DNA from: Spirosoma agri
GTDB lineage: Bacteria; Bacteroidota; Bacteroidia; Cytophagales; Spirosomataceae
DNA: 64,000 bases
Direction: 5' to 3'
NCBI RefSeq assembly: GCF_010747415.1
Contig: NZ_JAAGNZ010000002.1
Location: 248,001-312,000, forward strand
Positions 1 to 8,596 of this stretch are shown here, one piece after another. The stretch's first letter is position 1, and every line of letters starts with the position of its first letter. The position numbers were made by a program, and so were the translations under genes. The notes below the pieces were generated by a model that was not told the origin of the DNA, searched no databases, and saw only the letters and a program-made list of their open reading frames with translations.

Positions 1-332
1 AACGACGTCACCCGGTTCATAAGTGCTTCTTTTTGTTTCCATTTTTGGTCTGCTCGCCATTGACAGAACGTCAAAACAGTGGCAGTTGCCACTAAAACAT
101 AGCCGATAAGTGTTGCTAGATTGTCTGTCTCTCTAAACAGCCAACTTGTATCCTTTTCTTTTTCAGCTGGACTTTCTTTCTTAGGTTGGGCAACAGTCAC
201 CACTTTCTTGAGCTGGTTAACAGTCACCGCTTTTGGTTTGCTTAATGCAGTATCGGTTGGCCGCTTAGGTTGCGAGAAAACTGGTTGAGAAAAAGTAAGT
301 AGTACAACAACTCCTAAATAAAAATGGCGCAT
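1..332 (-). CDS. Hypothetical secreted or membrane protein (3' end outside window)
   Basis: An open frame starts at ATG 332 and runs leftward off the window with no stop, giving 110 complete codons. It begins with a signal-peptide-like stretch (MRHFYLGVVVLLTFSQPVFS), then a Lys/Pro/Thr-rich linker of about 45 residues. A hydrophobic segment near residues 72-92 (LATLIGYVLVATATVLTF) looks like a transmembrane helix, followed by a charged Trp/Lys-rich stretch. Start choice rests on the leader peptide. I recognise no family. It is divergent from the restriction-modification gene, across 267 bases in which I see no other gene. It could be element cargo or a flanking chromosomal gene. Confidence 0.6.
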   Translation of the reverse strand, partial: MRHFYLGVVVLLTFSQPVFSQPKRPTDTALSKPKAVTVNQLKKVVTVAQPKKESPAEKEKDTSWLFRETDNLATLIGYVLVATATVLTFCQWRADQKWKQKEALMNRVTS

Positions 333-599
333 AAGATGTGAATATCCGAGAAGTGAATAAGGTAAAGAAACTAAGCAATAGTAAATTGGCTATTTCACTG
401 TAAAATTATACATACATTTTCACCATATGAAGGCATTAACCTTCCCTTAATTTTGACACCGTTTTTTTCAACCTGGTCTACCGGTCGTAAATTTCTTTAT
501 GACTAGAGGATTGATATACCCCTCCCTATCTGCTAAATCACAACTAAATGAAATACTTATAAAAGCTCACTTGCAGTTATTTTTTGGGCTAAATAGCCT

Positions 600-3500
600 T
601 TGTTACATTCAAGTACTCATCTGTTCGTATTCTATTCACCTGTGACCTACCCTGAATTTGAAGCCCGTTGGAAACCGGCCGGTGGTGCCGAACGCGCTAA
701 TTATAGCCTTTTTCTACAGGACCTTTGCGACCTCATCGGCGTTGCCCGCCCTGATCCCACTACCGACAGCCCTATTCAAGATGCCTACGTACTCGAACGG
801 GCCGTTGAGTTTAACGACCACGGCAAACGTACTATTGGCCGAATCGACCTCTACAAACGCGGCTGTTTTGTATTGGAAACTAAACAGGGAACCGAAACAC
901 CCGATCAACTAAAGACCGCAGAACGAGCTGAATTAGGACTACCGCCCGAAAAACGCCGGAAAGGTCATGCCATACGGGGAACGACTAAATGGGTACAAAT
1001 GATGCAGACCGCCCGCCAACAGGCGTTAGGCTATGTACGGGCGTTACCGGCTGACGAACCTCGGCCCCTGTTTGTGCTGGTAGCCGACGTTGGTTATTGT
1101 ATTGACCTCTACAGCAACTTTGCGGGGGTAGGTGATCAGTTCGTACCTTTTCCTGATCAAACGCGTTATCGGCTCCCATTGTCAAAACTGGCTGAGGAAG
1201 AAACGCGGGACTTGTTACGGCTCATCTTTACTAACCCTAAAGAACTTGACCCTAGCCGACGTGCGGCCCGCGTTACGCGTGAACTGGCTGAATATCTAGC
1301 AAAACTATCCACACAATTAGAGCGGGCGGGACATTCACCCGATTTAGTGGCACAGTTCCTTATGCGTTGTCTGTTTACCATGTTTTCGGAGGACGTGGGC
1401 CTGATACCCAAAGAATCGTTTACCGGAATGTTGCGGCAATATGCCCAACCCAACCTACGCGAATTTTTGCCAGATGCCTTACAAACCCTTTGGCGTACGA
1501 TGGACACGGGCGGTTTTTCGCCCGATCTAAAGGCACGTTTACGCAAATTTAATGGTAAGCTGTTTCACGATGCTAGGGCGTTCACGTTAACGGCCGATCA
1601 AATAGCCTTACTACTAAAGGCGGCTGAAGCAGACTGGACGGCCGTAGAACCCGCTATTTTCGGGACGCTGTTAGAACGGGCGTTAGACCCCCGCGAACGG
1701 CACAGTTTAGGTGCTCACTACACCCCACGCCGGTATGTTGAGCGGTTGGTACTGCCTACGGTGCTGGAACCCTTGCGCCGGGAGTGGGCTGCTGCTCAAG
1801 CTGCCGCCGCACAAATATTAAACGAGGGCAAAGACAAAAACGCCCGTGCCGAACTGGAACGATTTTTACGTCGACTGACTACAATTAAAATTCTCGACCC
1901 GGCATGTGGTTCAGGGAATTTCCTCTATGTGACTTTAGAACACTTAAAACGGTTAGAGGGTGAAGTATTAGCGGCTATTAACTCATATGGACAAACCGCC
2001 CTTCTCAACCTGAGCGGAGGTACAACCATTTCCCCCCGGCAACTATTGGGTCTTGAATTGAACCCCCGCGCGGCTGCTATTGCTGATGTGGTGCTAAAAA
2101 TTGGTTATTTGCAATGGCATCTACGGACCCACGGCGTTAGTGAATTACCTGAACCATTATTAGACGAATACGAGAATATACGCCAACAGGACGCCGTATT
2201 ACAGCACGGCCCACCCGTACCTCGTTTAGATGTCAGCGGTCAACCTATAACGCGTTGGGATGGAGTAACGACTAAACTACACCCGGCAACTGGTCAACTC
2301 ATACCTGACGAAACTGCCCGTACTGTCGTTTACGATTATCCAAACCCTCAACCCGCACAATGGCCTGAAGCAGATTTTATTGTAGGTAACCCACCTTTTA
2401 TGGGAACAAACAGAATGCGTGATTCTCTAGGTGAAGGATATACTCAAGCCTTACGTAAGGCGTATGTTGGTAAAGTACCAGATTCGGCCGATTTGGTAAT
2501 GTATTGGTGGTATAATGCCGCAAACGCGGTGAATAATAACAGTACTGAACGGTTTGGTTTGATCACCACGAACAGTATAAAACAAACTTTAAATCGACGC
2601 GTGATGCAGCCTTTTTTAGAGGGCGATTCTCCGACTTTGGCGATCAAATTCGCTATCCCCGATCACCCTTGGGTTGAGAGTTCCGATGGGGCGGCTGTAC
2701 GTATTGCAATGACTGTGGTTGAACCCTTTTCATTTCAATCAATAGTCACTATTGGTCAGTTACTGAGCGTTAGAACCGAAACAATCCCTATAGGAGAAGA
2801 TGCTGCTGAGGTAACATTTTCTGATCAGCAAGGACAAATTCAGGCTAATTTGACAATTGGTGCAGATTTAGATAGTGCAATACCTTTGAAAAGTAATGCA
2901 GACCTAAGTAATAAAGGGATTCAATTGTACGGAGCCGGTTTTTTACTTAATGATAAAGAATTTGAGCGCATTATGGCCTTGGAGCCATCGAGTGCACTTG
3001 TAATCAAAAAGTACATGAATGGGAAAGATTTTACTAGTGACAATAGAAGCTTAAGAGTAATAGATTTTTTCGGACTATCCGAAAAAGAAGCGCTCTTACT
3101 GTATCCTGTTCCCTATCAACATATTTTAGAACGAGTTAAGCCTGAACGGGAAGTAAACAAAGAACCAAATGTTAAAAAAAACTGGTGGTTACATGGTCGT
3201 ACACGAGACGAACTTCGTATTTCGATCAAAGATTTAAACCGCTACATTGCTACAGTGGTAACAGCTAAACATAGAATTTTTCAATTCTTAAACACTGATA
3301 TTTTAGCTGAAGATGCAATAATAGTTATTGCACTAGATGATGGATACCACTTAGGGATATTATCAAGTCAAATCCATATTATTTGGGCTTTAGCAACTGG
3401 TGCGGATTTAGGAGGCAATACCCCACGATATAGGAAACTACGTTGTTTTGACCCATTTCCCTTTCCCGATGCTACACCGCAACAGCAGGCCCGTATTCGT

Positions 3501-4106
3501 GAACTGGCTGAACAGCTAGACGCACACCGCAAACGCCAACAGGCTACCCACCCCACGCTCACACTAACCGACCTATACAACGTGGTCGAAAAGTTACGGG
3601 CGGGTGAAGCCTTAACAGCCAAAGAGCAAACGATTAATCAAATGGGGTTAGCGTCGGTGGTGCTCAGTTTGCACCAACAGATTGACGCGGCCGTTGCAGA
3701 CGCATACGGTTGGCCTTACGATTTACCAGATAGCGAAATTTTAACCCGCCTTGTTCGGCTGAACCACGAACGAGCCGCTGAGGAAACCGCAGGGCATATT
3801 CGCTATTTACGCCCGTCGTATCAGGCCCCCGGTCAACAGCAGTTAGGTATCGACTTACCAGCTAAAGCAGTCTTAGTATTAAATACTCCCGTTACTGAAG
3901 CTAATAAACAAGAATGGCCGAGAGAATTGGCTCAACAAATGCAGGCTGTTCGGGATGCCGTTCAACAGGCTGGCGTTCCACTAAACGCAAAACAGGTAGC
4001 TGCTCTGTTCCAGCGTACCAAACCGGAGAAGGTTCAACCGCTATTAGATACTTTGGCCGCGCTAGCTCTAGTGCGCCAAACGCCTGAAGGAGCCTACGCG
4101 ATATGA
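600..4106 (+). CDS. MmeI-like (type IIL) restriction-modification enzyme, nuclease and DNA methyltransferase in one chain
   Basis: Predicted to methylate one DNA strand at a specific site with S-adenosylmethionine and to cut unmodified DNA at a distance. Seen: an N-terminal nuclease motif D83-x9-E93-T-K95, with the same spacing as the D-x9-ExK motif of MmeI; methylase motif I DPACGSGNF near residue 433; motif IV NPPF at 597-600. A target-recognition region follows (about 690-960), then a helical C-terminus. At 1168 residues it is longer than MmeI but typical of the larger members. The first codon used here is TTG; GTG at 642 (MTYPEFEARW) is an equally good start and matches the usual N-terminus better. 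The stretch from about 2740 to 3430 is visibly more AT-rich than the rest. The family call is firm; active cutting is inferred. Confidence 0.85.
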   Translation: MLHSSTHLFVFYSPVTYPEFEARWKPAGGAERANYSLFLQDLCDLIGVARPDPTTDSPIQDAYVLERAVEFNDHGKRTIGRIDLYKRGCFVLETKQGTETPDQLKTAERAELGLPPEKRRKGHAIRGTTKWVQMMQTARQQALGYVRALPADEPRPLFVLVADVGYCIDLYSNFAGVGDQFVPFPDQTRYRLPLSKLAEEETRDLLRLIFTNPKELDPSRRAARVTRELAEYLAKLSTQLERAGHSPDLVAQFLMRCLFTMFSEDVGLIPKESFTGMLRQYAQPNLREFLPDALQTLWRTMDTGGFSPDLKARLRKFNGKLFHDARAFTLTADQIALLLKAAEADWTAVEPAIFGTLLERALDPRERHSLGAHYTPRRYVERLVLPTVLEPLRREWAAAQAAAAQILNEGKDKNARAELERFLRRLTTIKILDPACGSGNFLYVTLEHLKRLEGEVLAAINSYGQTALLNLSGGTTISPRQLLGLELNPRAAAIADVVLKIGYLQWHLRTHGVSELPEPLLDEYENIRQQDAVLQHGPPVPRLDVSGQPITRWDGVTTKLHPATGQLIPDETARTVVYDYPNPQPAQWPEADFIVGNPPFMGTNRMRDSLGEGYTQALRKAYVGKVPDSADLVMYWWYNAANAVNNNSTERFGLITTNSIKQTLNRRVMQPFLEGDSPTLAIKFAIPDHPWVESSDGAAVRIAMTVVEPFSFQSIVTIGQLLSVRTETIPIGEDAAEVTFSDQQGQIQANLTIGADLDSAIPLKSNADLSNKGIQLYGAGFLLNDKEFERIMALEPSSALVIKKYMNGKDFTSDNRSLRVIDFFGLSEKEALLLYPVPYQHILERVKPEREVNKEPNVKKNWWLHGRTRDELRISIKDLNRYIATVVTAKHRIFQFLNTDILAEDAIIVIALDDGYHLGILSSQIHIIWALATGADLGGNTPRYRKLRCFDPFPFPDATPQQQARIRELAEQLDAHRKRQQATHPTLTLTDLYNVVEKLRAGEALTAKEQTINQMGLASVVLSLHQQIDAAVADAYGWPYDLPDSEILTRLVRLNHERAAEETAGHIRYLRPSYQAPGQQQLGIDLPAKAVLVLNTPVTEANKQEWPRELAQQMQAVRDAVQQAGVPLNAKQVAALFQRTKPEKVQPLLDTLAALALVRQTPEGAYAI

Positions 4107-4144
4107 GCAGCGGAAAGGTCATTACAACAACTGTATATTATTAA

Positions 4145-4309
4145 CTGCGTATAGGCGTCAGGGTGAAACGGCATAAGTAAGCGTTCCGTTACACGAAGAG
4201 CTAGCTAACATTTAATAGCGGATTACTGACACTAGAAGCAGAGTTAAGCGAAGGCGCTATAGTTTATGAATTGGTGCATCTGAAATTACCTGGGCATGGC
4301 AAACTGTAG
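4145..4309 (+). pseudogene. Decayed YgjP-like (WLM/M48-type) metallopeptidase remnant
   Basis: Not an intact gene. In one reading frame the DNA reads IGVRVKRHK, a stop, AFRYTKS, a stop, then LTFNSGLLTLEAELSEG, IVYELVHLKLPGHGKL and a stop. The last part closely follows the conserved end of YgjP-like zinc peptidases, where the motif is normally VHELxHLxxPNHGKL. Here the first zinc-binding histidine of HExxH has become tyrosine (YELVH), and stops interrupt the frame at 4172-4174 and 4202-4204. The 5' half of the family is missing. YgjP-like genes often accompany restriction-modification genes, which fits the position just after one. The match is from memory of family consensus, not from a search. 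Confidence 0.55.
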
Positions 4310-4451
4310 AAGCTCATCATACCGCCTACTTTTCAAACGAGTTTCTATATGAGCTATAAAACAGGTCCAGGGCTGATGTGATTATTTAAGTGTTTATTAC
4401 GTATGATTGTGTTCATTTTGATTTGTTTCTAAAAGTATACAGTAGATTTCA

Positions 4452-5087
4452 ATGCCTGTACCATCACCTGTTTGGATTCATCGTATTGTACACGAGCAAA
4501 ACCTATTGAACATTCTGAGAGAAGGAATGTTGTCACGTCGAGCAGTAACGACGACCACAAACTATGTGTTCATTGGCGATAGTGAACTAACTGAATTCAG
4601 AGATAAATGGCCTGTTGGTTTACCGGATTGCGGTAATTTGGGTGACTATGTACCGTTTTACTTTGGGCCTTTGTCACCTATGTTGTTGAGTATCAAAACA
4701 GGTTTTAGAGTTCCACAACGACCACAAGAGGAAATTATCTACTTATGCTGTAAAGTGGAGAGTATAGTTGAGGCTAATCTACCCTTTGTGTTTACTGATG
4801 GTCATGCTACAGATAAACTGACCGGTTTCTATCAATCGCTTGATGATTTGGAGCAGGTTGACTGGTCTATTGTCAAAGAAAGATACTGGAAAAACATAGA
4901 TGATAATCCAGACCGCCAGCGACGCAAACAGGCCGAATTTCTTGTACATAACAAAGTTAATTCTGAATTAATCGGTGCAATTGTTGTATTTAACCAAGAA
5001 AAGGCTAACTTTGTGAATCAATTATTACGTCAGGTAGGGCTTAAGATTCCGGTGTACATCAATCCTAAAAATAACTTTTATTACTAA
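4452..5087 (+). CDS. darT: DarT DNA ADP-ribosyltransferase toxin
   Basis: Toxin of the DarTG system: DarT uses NAD+ to ADP-ribosylate thymidine or guanosine bases in single-stranded DNA, blocking replication and, in several systems, phage growth. Seen: the family N-terminus WIHRIVHEQNLLNILREGM; NYVFIGDSEL followed by R50, the likely NAD-contacting arginine; GDYVPFYFGPLSPML near 64-78; and the QAEFLV motif with the presumed catalytic Glu at 162. Length 211 residues is normal. The stop codon shares its last base with the start of darG (TAATG), so toxin and antidote are translationally coupled. About 345 bases upstream hold only the metallopeptidase remnant. All key residues appear intact, so the toxin is probably active. 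Confidence 0.93.
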   Translation: MPVPSPVWIHRIVHEQNLLNILREGMLSRRAVTTTTNYVFIGDSELTEFRDKWPVGLPDCGNLGDYVPFYFGPLSPMLLSIKTGFRVPQRPQEEIIYLCCKVESIVEANLPFVFTDGHATDKLTGFYQSLDDLEQVDWSIVKERYWKNIDDNPDRQRRKQAEFLVHNKVNSELIGAIVVFNQEKANFVNQLLRQVGLKIPVYINPKNNFYY

Positions 5088-6136
5088 TGATCCACTTTCT
5101 GACAGGCGACTTATTGAGTTCTAATGCACAGGCGCTCGTCAATACTGTTAACACAGTAGGCGTCATGGGTAAGGGAATTGCGTTACAGTTCAGAGAGCAC
5201 TTTCCACTCAATTTCAAGCTCTACAAGAAGTCTTGCGACAACCATAAACTTCAGCCAGGCACACTATTAGTTGTTCACGAGCCAACGCTCGACGGAGAAC
5301 GAATAATAATCAATTTCCCGACAAAAACAGACTGGAAACACAAGTCGAGTTACGCATACATTGAATCTGGTTTAAAAGAGTTAGTTCGTGTTATTGATGA
5401 GGAACGCATAACAAGTATTGCTATCCCTCCCTTAGGGTGTGGTAATGGTGGACTCAAATGGGAGAAAGTACGTCCTATGATGGAGAGTTACCTTAACGGG
5501 GTCTCATCTGATGTGTACATTTATGAGCCGAATGAAGCGGTAAAACAAGTCTTGCAACAACAGCAAGTCAAGAAACACACCCATTTGACGCCTGCTAGAG
5601 CGATGTTACTGTATGCCCTATTCTCCTATGAGAAAATGGGAGAACACGCTAGTTTATTTGTTGCAAATAAATTAGCATATTTTCTTCAACGACTTGGGGA
5701 AAACCTACGGCTCAACTTTGTTGCTCATCACTACGGACCTTACGCAACCGAAGTAGGACATGTATTATATAAATTAAACGGTTCCTACATGACTGGAATG
5801 GAGCAAAAAGAAGCAAAGGCATTTGAACCGCTTCATTTACGCTATGACAAGTATGATGAAGTTCGGACTTTTGTTGAGAGCAATCTCAAGTCAGAACAAC
5901 GTCAGCGGTTAGATGATTTACTTGTGTTGATTTCGGGTTTTCAATCGGCACTATCTTTAGAAGTATTGGCGTCTGTTGACTTCATTACTGACAGAGAAGG
6001 ACCTCTACCGACCGAAGATGTATTTAAGCGGCTACAAAATTGGTCTGATCGGAAAAAACGGCTCGTTAAAGAACGTCATGTTACGGTGGCTCTGGAGCAA
6101 TTGAACGCATATAAGCAACGTACTGCCTTTGCTTAA
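5087..6136 (+). CDS. darG: DarG antitoxin, macrodomain DNA ADP-ribosylglycohydrolase
   Basis: Removes ADP-ribose from DNA bases modified by DarT, and through its C-terminal domain binds and blocks DarT. Seen: an N-terminal macrodomain, about residues 1-160, with the ligand loops GDLLSSNAQALVNTVN and GVMGKGIALQF. Lys80 in INFPTK corresponds to the catalytic lysine described for Thermus DarG, and IPPLGCGNGGL is the second loop. A helical C-terminal domain, about 165-349, contains LTPARAMLLYALFSYE and HHYGPYA, as in other DarG proteins. Length 349 is usual. It overlaps darT by one base. The pair is complete and sits among integrative-element genes, which fits cargo that stabilises the element or defends against phage. 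Confidence 0.93.
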   Translation: MIHFLTGDLLSSNAQALVNTVNTVGVMGKGIALQFREHFPLNFKLYKKSCDNHKLQPGTLLVVHEPTLDGERIIINFPTKTDWKHKSSYAYIESGLKELVRVIDEERITSIAIPPLGCGNGGLKWEKVRPMMESYLNGVSSDVYIYEPNEAVKQVLQQQQVKKHTHLTPARAMLLYALFSYEKMGEHASLFVANKLAYFLQRLGENLRLNFVAHHYGPYATEVGHVLYKLNGSYMTGMEQKEAKAFEPLHLRYDKYDEVRTFVESNLKSEQRQRLDDLLVLISGFQSALSLEVLASVDFITDREGPLPTEDVFKRLQNWSDRKKRLVKERHVTVALEQLNAYKQRTAFA

Positions 6137-6190
6137 TATTGGCTCTAGAACGCGCAAAAATGTGAATCTCCCGTAGAACTTACAGTTTTA

Positions 6191-7666
6191 CTAACGCACT
6201 TCGTAAGGCGTCCCATGCCAGTAGTTAAGCATTACCCACTGGTCAGTATTCAGCCGTAACATGTCGGTTACATCAAATAAGGTAGGGTTGCGGTATATCT
6301 TATTGATGTCGCGCCGTAAGTTATTGCGCCGGTTACTGTCTTTATTTCTGACGTTGTGAGCCGCCCGGCTGTAAGGATCTTCTTTTGAGCCTTTGGCATA
6401 CTGCCGGTGTTGGCGTTCGAGCGTCAGCATCAGGTCGTCATTATTGCGAAGCATAGCCGCCGACACAAACCGTTGTTGCGGTTGCGGCTGGTTGATCGTC
6501 ACGCCCGTAACCGGACAGACAACGTCCCCCATTGTGTATTCGTCCGGTTTTCCCTTGTCACAAAGTACCTCGGAATATAAAGGGTTAATTCGTGACATAT
6601 CGTTGTTCGGGATGTCGGTTAATTTGTGACACGTTTCCTCTTGGTTTCTCGCTGTTTCTTCACTGTTTTTGCTGTCTACAATGGTGTCGCAAATGTCAGT
6701 TCTTAACCCGTTTTGCCATGCAGTTTTGCAGTTACAAAATCGTGTCAGCAAGTTGTCATTCACGGCCGTTAGTTGAGTCCACGTTTGATCAATGAGCGTT
6801 GAAACGTCTTTCTGCCAGTTGCTACCGTGTTGATTGAGTAATGCCCGAAAACGGTCTTTATTGCGGCTCAGGCGTTGGCGGTGGGCTGCAGCCTGTTTTG
6901 GGGTTAAATCGTCGGGTGTGTGCCAGTAACGCGGGTTACGGCATTGCTGATAAAATACCCGTTCTTTAACCGTCAACGTCTTTGAGTTTATTGCCGGATC
7001 ATCAAACAGGATGTTGTTAAACGTACCGACTAGCAAGGCCCCCAACGGCCTAAAATTGTCTACATTTAGTAAGTCAGCCAACGTACGTAACTGAACGCCC
7101 GTACTGTCAAAGTACCTCATCTTTCTAACTCGGATCTCAAATCGTAGCAGGTTACAGTTTAACCCATTTTGTTTGCCCTTATCATAAACCTTAACCGTGT
7201 AGCGTTGCCGGTGACAGGCGTAATATGGCGTTTGGCTGTGGCTGTCTACTACAAATGACTGGTTTTTGTAGCAGATGAGGTTTGTAAATACCTGGCTAAT
7301 TGCAAATGGTAATTCAAGGTTTACGCCAAACTCAATATTGTTGATTTTCGATTCAAACAGGTTGAACCCGTAGTCAGTGACTAGCCTGTCGAGCGTCAGT
7401 AGCAGGTCGTTTACTGTGTATTGGTCGGCATTGTGAAGCCCGTTGTTGTAGAATTTGTGCAAACTACCCTTTACCTCAACCCGATACCCTGCCCCCGTTT
7501 GCCGTGGTTTTAGCTGGAAATTTAACCCCCGGTCCTGTGCCCTTCGTATCGGACTGAGAATAAAGCCGGTTTGCGTATCAACCAGTCCCCCAAACGTTAG
7601 GCGGTCATTCTTCAGCAGCGAGTCAACCTCTACCGAAACATCCTGTATTTTGATTCCGTCGAACAT
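6191..7666 (-). CDS. Putative replication initiator (gene II/X or Rep_trans-like)
   Basis: Probably the replication protein of the element. Seen: 491 residues with no signal peptide. The N-terminal half carries YRVEVKGSLHKFYNNG and, near residues 155-185, VKVYDKGKQNGLNCNLLRFE. This resembles the (Y/I)DKxxE...LRFE-R pattern around the active tyrosine of phage gene II/X and Rep_trans rolling-circle initiators. The C-terminal half is polar and Asn/Arg-rich with no domain I know. It is the last of a run of minus-strand element genes. Many integrative elements of Bacteroidota encode similar proteins that nick at an origin during excision and transfer. Exact family is uncertain; an HUH motif is not obvious. 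Confidence 0.55.
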   Translation of the reverse strand: MFDGIKIQDVSVEVDSLLKNDRLTFGGLVDTQTGFILSPIRRAQDRGLNFQLKPRQTGAGYRVEVKGSLHKFYNNGLHNADQYTVNDLLLTLDRLVTDYGFNLFESKINNIEFGVNLELPFAISQVFTNLICYKNQSFVVDSHSQTPYYACHRQRYTVKVYDKGKQNGLNCNLLRFEIRVRKMRYFDSTGVQLRTLADLLNVDNFRPLGALLVGTFNNILFDDPAINSKTLTVKERVFYQQCRNPRYWHTPDDLTPKQAAAHRQRLSRNKDRFRALLNQHGSNWQKDVSTLIDQTWTQLTAVNDNLLTRFCNCKTAWQNGLRTDICDTIVDSKNSEETARNQEETCHKLTDIPNNDMSRINPLYSEVLCDKGKPDEYTMGDVVCPVTGVTINQPQPQQRFVSAAMLRNNDDLMLTLERQHRQYAKGSKEDPYSRAAHNVRNKDSNRRNNLRRDINKIYRNPTLFDVTDMLRLNTDQWVMLNYWHGTPYEVR

Positions 7667-7741
7667 ATCATAGTGAATCCGCCCTCACGATTAGCGTGCG
7701 GTACTTGCCTAGTAGGGGCGGTTCGTTACGTGAGAAGTGAA

Positions 7742-8176
7742 TTAGAGTAAACCCCGGCCAACAATAGCCGACACAAAGGCGGCCCGGTCTTTAGGAAAAG
7801 GGTAGTAAGCCGGGAAGTATCGGAGGACCATACGCCCGGCGTCGGCTGAGAAGTGAACCAGTATGCCGTTACGGACTTTACTACCGCCCTGTCCGAACGT
7901 CATAACATTGCCAATGTAAACACCTGTATGGTCGGTACGTTGCAAGCCAGTAAAGAACTTGATCGTTCGCCCTGTGCCTTTGCCGGTTCCTTTCTTCTGT
8001 GTTTCGGGACCGCGTAAGATGAACTCTGCATCTATCTTGTCATTGAACCGCCGTTCCTCAACTGTCAACTCACGCGGGACCTTGCAAAACCCTGGCTCAC
8101 ATTCTTTGACGATGTATCTGCCTTGGTCAACGTCAAGGCGGTAGGTCAGGCGATGGGAGATAGGTAGATAGTTCAT
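7742..8176 (-). CDS. Element-borne hypothetical protein
   Basis: I do not recognise this 144-residue protein. It has no signal peptide or membrane segment and is rich in Arg, Gly and Tyr. It has a Gly/Lys/Thr run (KKGTGKGTGRT) near the middle, then TIKFFTGLQRTDHTGVYIGN and RYFPAYYPFPKDRAAFVSAI. Its ATG overlaps the stop of the upstream HTH gene in an ATGA arrangement, so the two are translationally coupled and probably act together. Next downstream is the replication-initiator-like gene, 75 bases on. A role in excision or replication of the element is a guess from position. Confidence 0.6.
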   Translation of the reverse strand: MNYLPISHRLTYRLDVDQGRYIVKECEPGFCKVPRELTVEERRFNDKIDAEFILRGPETQKKGTGKGTGRTIKFFTGLQRTDHTGVYIGNVMTFGQGGSKVRNGILVHFSADAGRMVLRYFPAYYPFPKDRAAFVSAIVGRGLL

Positions 8177-8505
8177 GCCGCCCGGCCCTCCCCAGCCTTG
8201 TTCTTAAAACGACGGGATTCTTTGAGCGCGGCTAACACGTCAGCACGACGGTAACGAACTCGCCCATTAATCTTAAGAGGAACTAACACAGCCGGGCGGT
8301 CGTCGCTATCCTGTGCCCATTCGTGCAAGGTGGTCAGGCTAACCCCGATGTGTTCAGCCGTTTGTCGGCGCGTGAGCAGTTCGGGAAGGTCTGAACCAGC
8401 AGGGGCGGGTGGTGTGAAGTTCGCTAACTCCGAGCGAACGGCTACCCGAACCAGTTCTGTTAGCTGGTCAGGTGTGACATTGATTTGTGTTATTGTGCCG
8501 TACAT
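8173..8505 (-). CDS. Excisionase-like helix-turn-helix protein
   Basis: Small DNA-binding protein of the MerR-like/HTH_17 type that in integrative elements acts as recombination directionality factor or regulator. Seen: LLTRRQTAEHIGVSLTTLHEW forms the helix-turn-helix, followed by VPLKINGRVRYRRADVLAALKES, the wing and final helix typical of this family. The ATG at 8505 gives 110 residues; a TTG start at 8532 would add nine. The stop overlaps the ATG of the next gene. A tandem repeat of TGACTATAAC lies 69-88 bases upstream of the ATG and may be its own operator. Neighbours are the integrase and an RteC-like gene, which supports an excision role. Confidence 0.75.
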   Translation of the reverse strand: MYGTITQINVTPDQLTELVRVAVRSELANFTPPAPAGSDLPELLTRRQTAEHIGVSLTTLHEWAQDSDDRPAVLVPLKINGRVRYRRADVLAALKESRRFKNKAGEGRAA

Positions 8506-8573
8506 GGCCGTAATTGATTTAGTACGGCTCAAAGTTGGCGGAGTTGAATCTGGTCAAAGTTATACTACAACTC

Positions 8574-8593
8574 TGACTATAACTGACTATAAC
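8574..8593. repeat. Tandem repeat upstream of HTH gene
   Basis: Two adjacent perfect copies of the 10-mer TGACTATAAC lie between the start of the excisionase-like gene and the stop of the RteC-like gene. The 10-base period equals one helical turn, so the copies face the same side of the DNA. This suits a protein-binding site in the promoter of the HTH gene. Function is inferred. Confidence 0.6.
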
Positions 8594-8596
8594 TAA

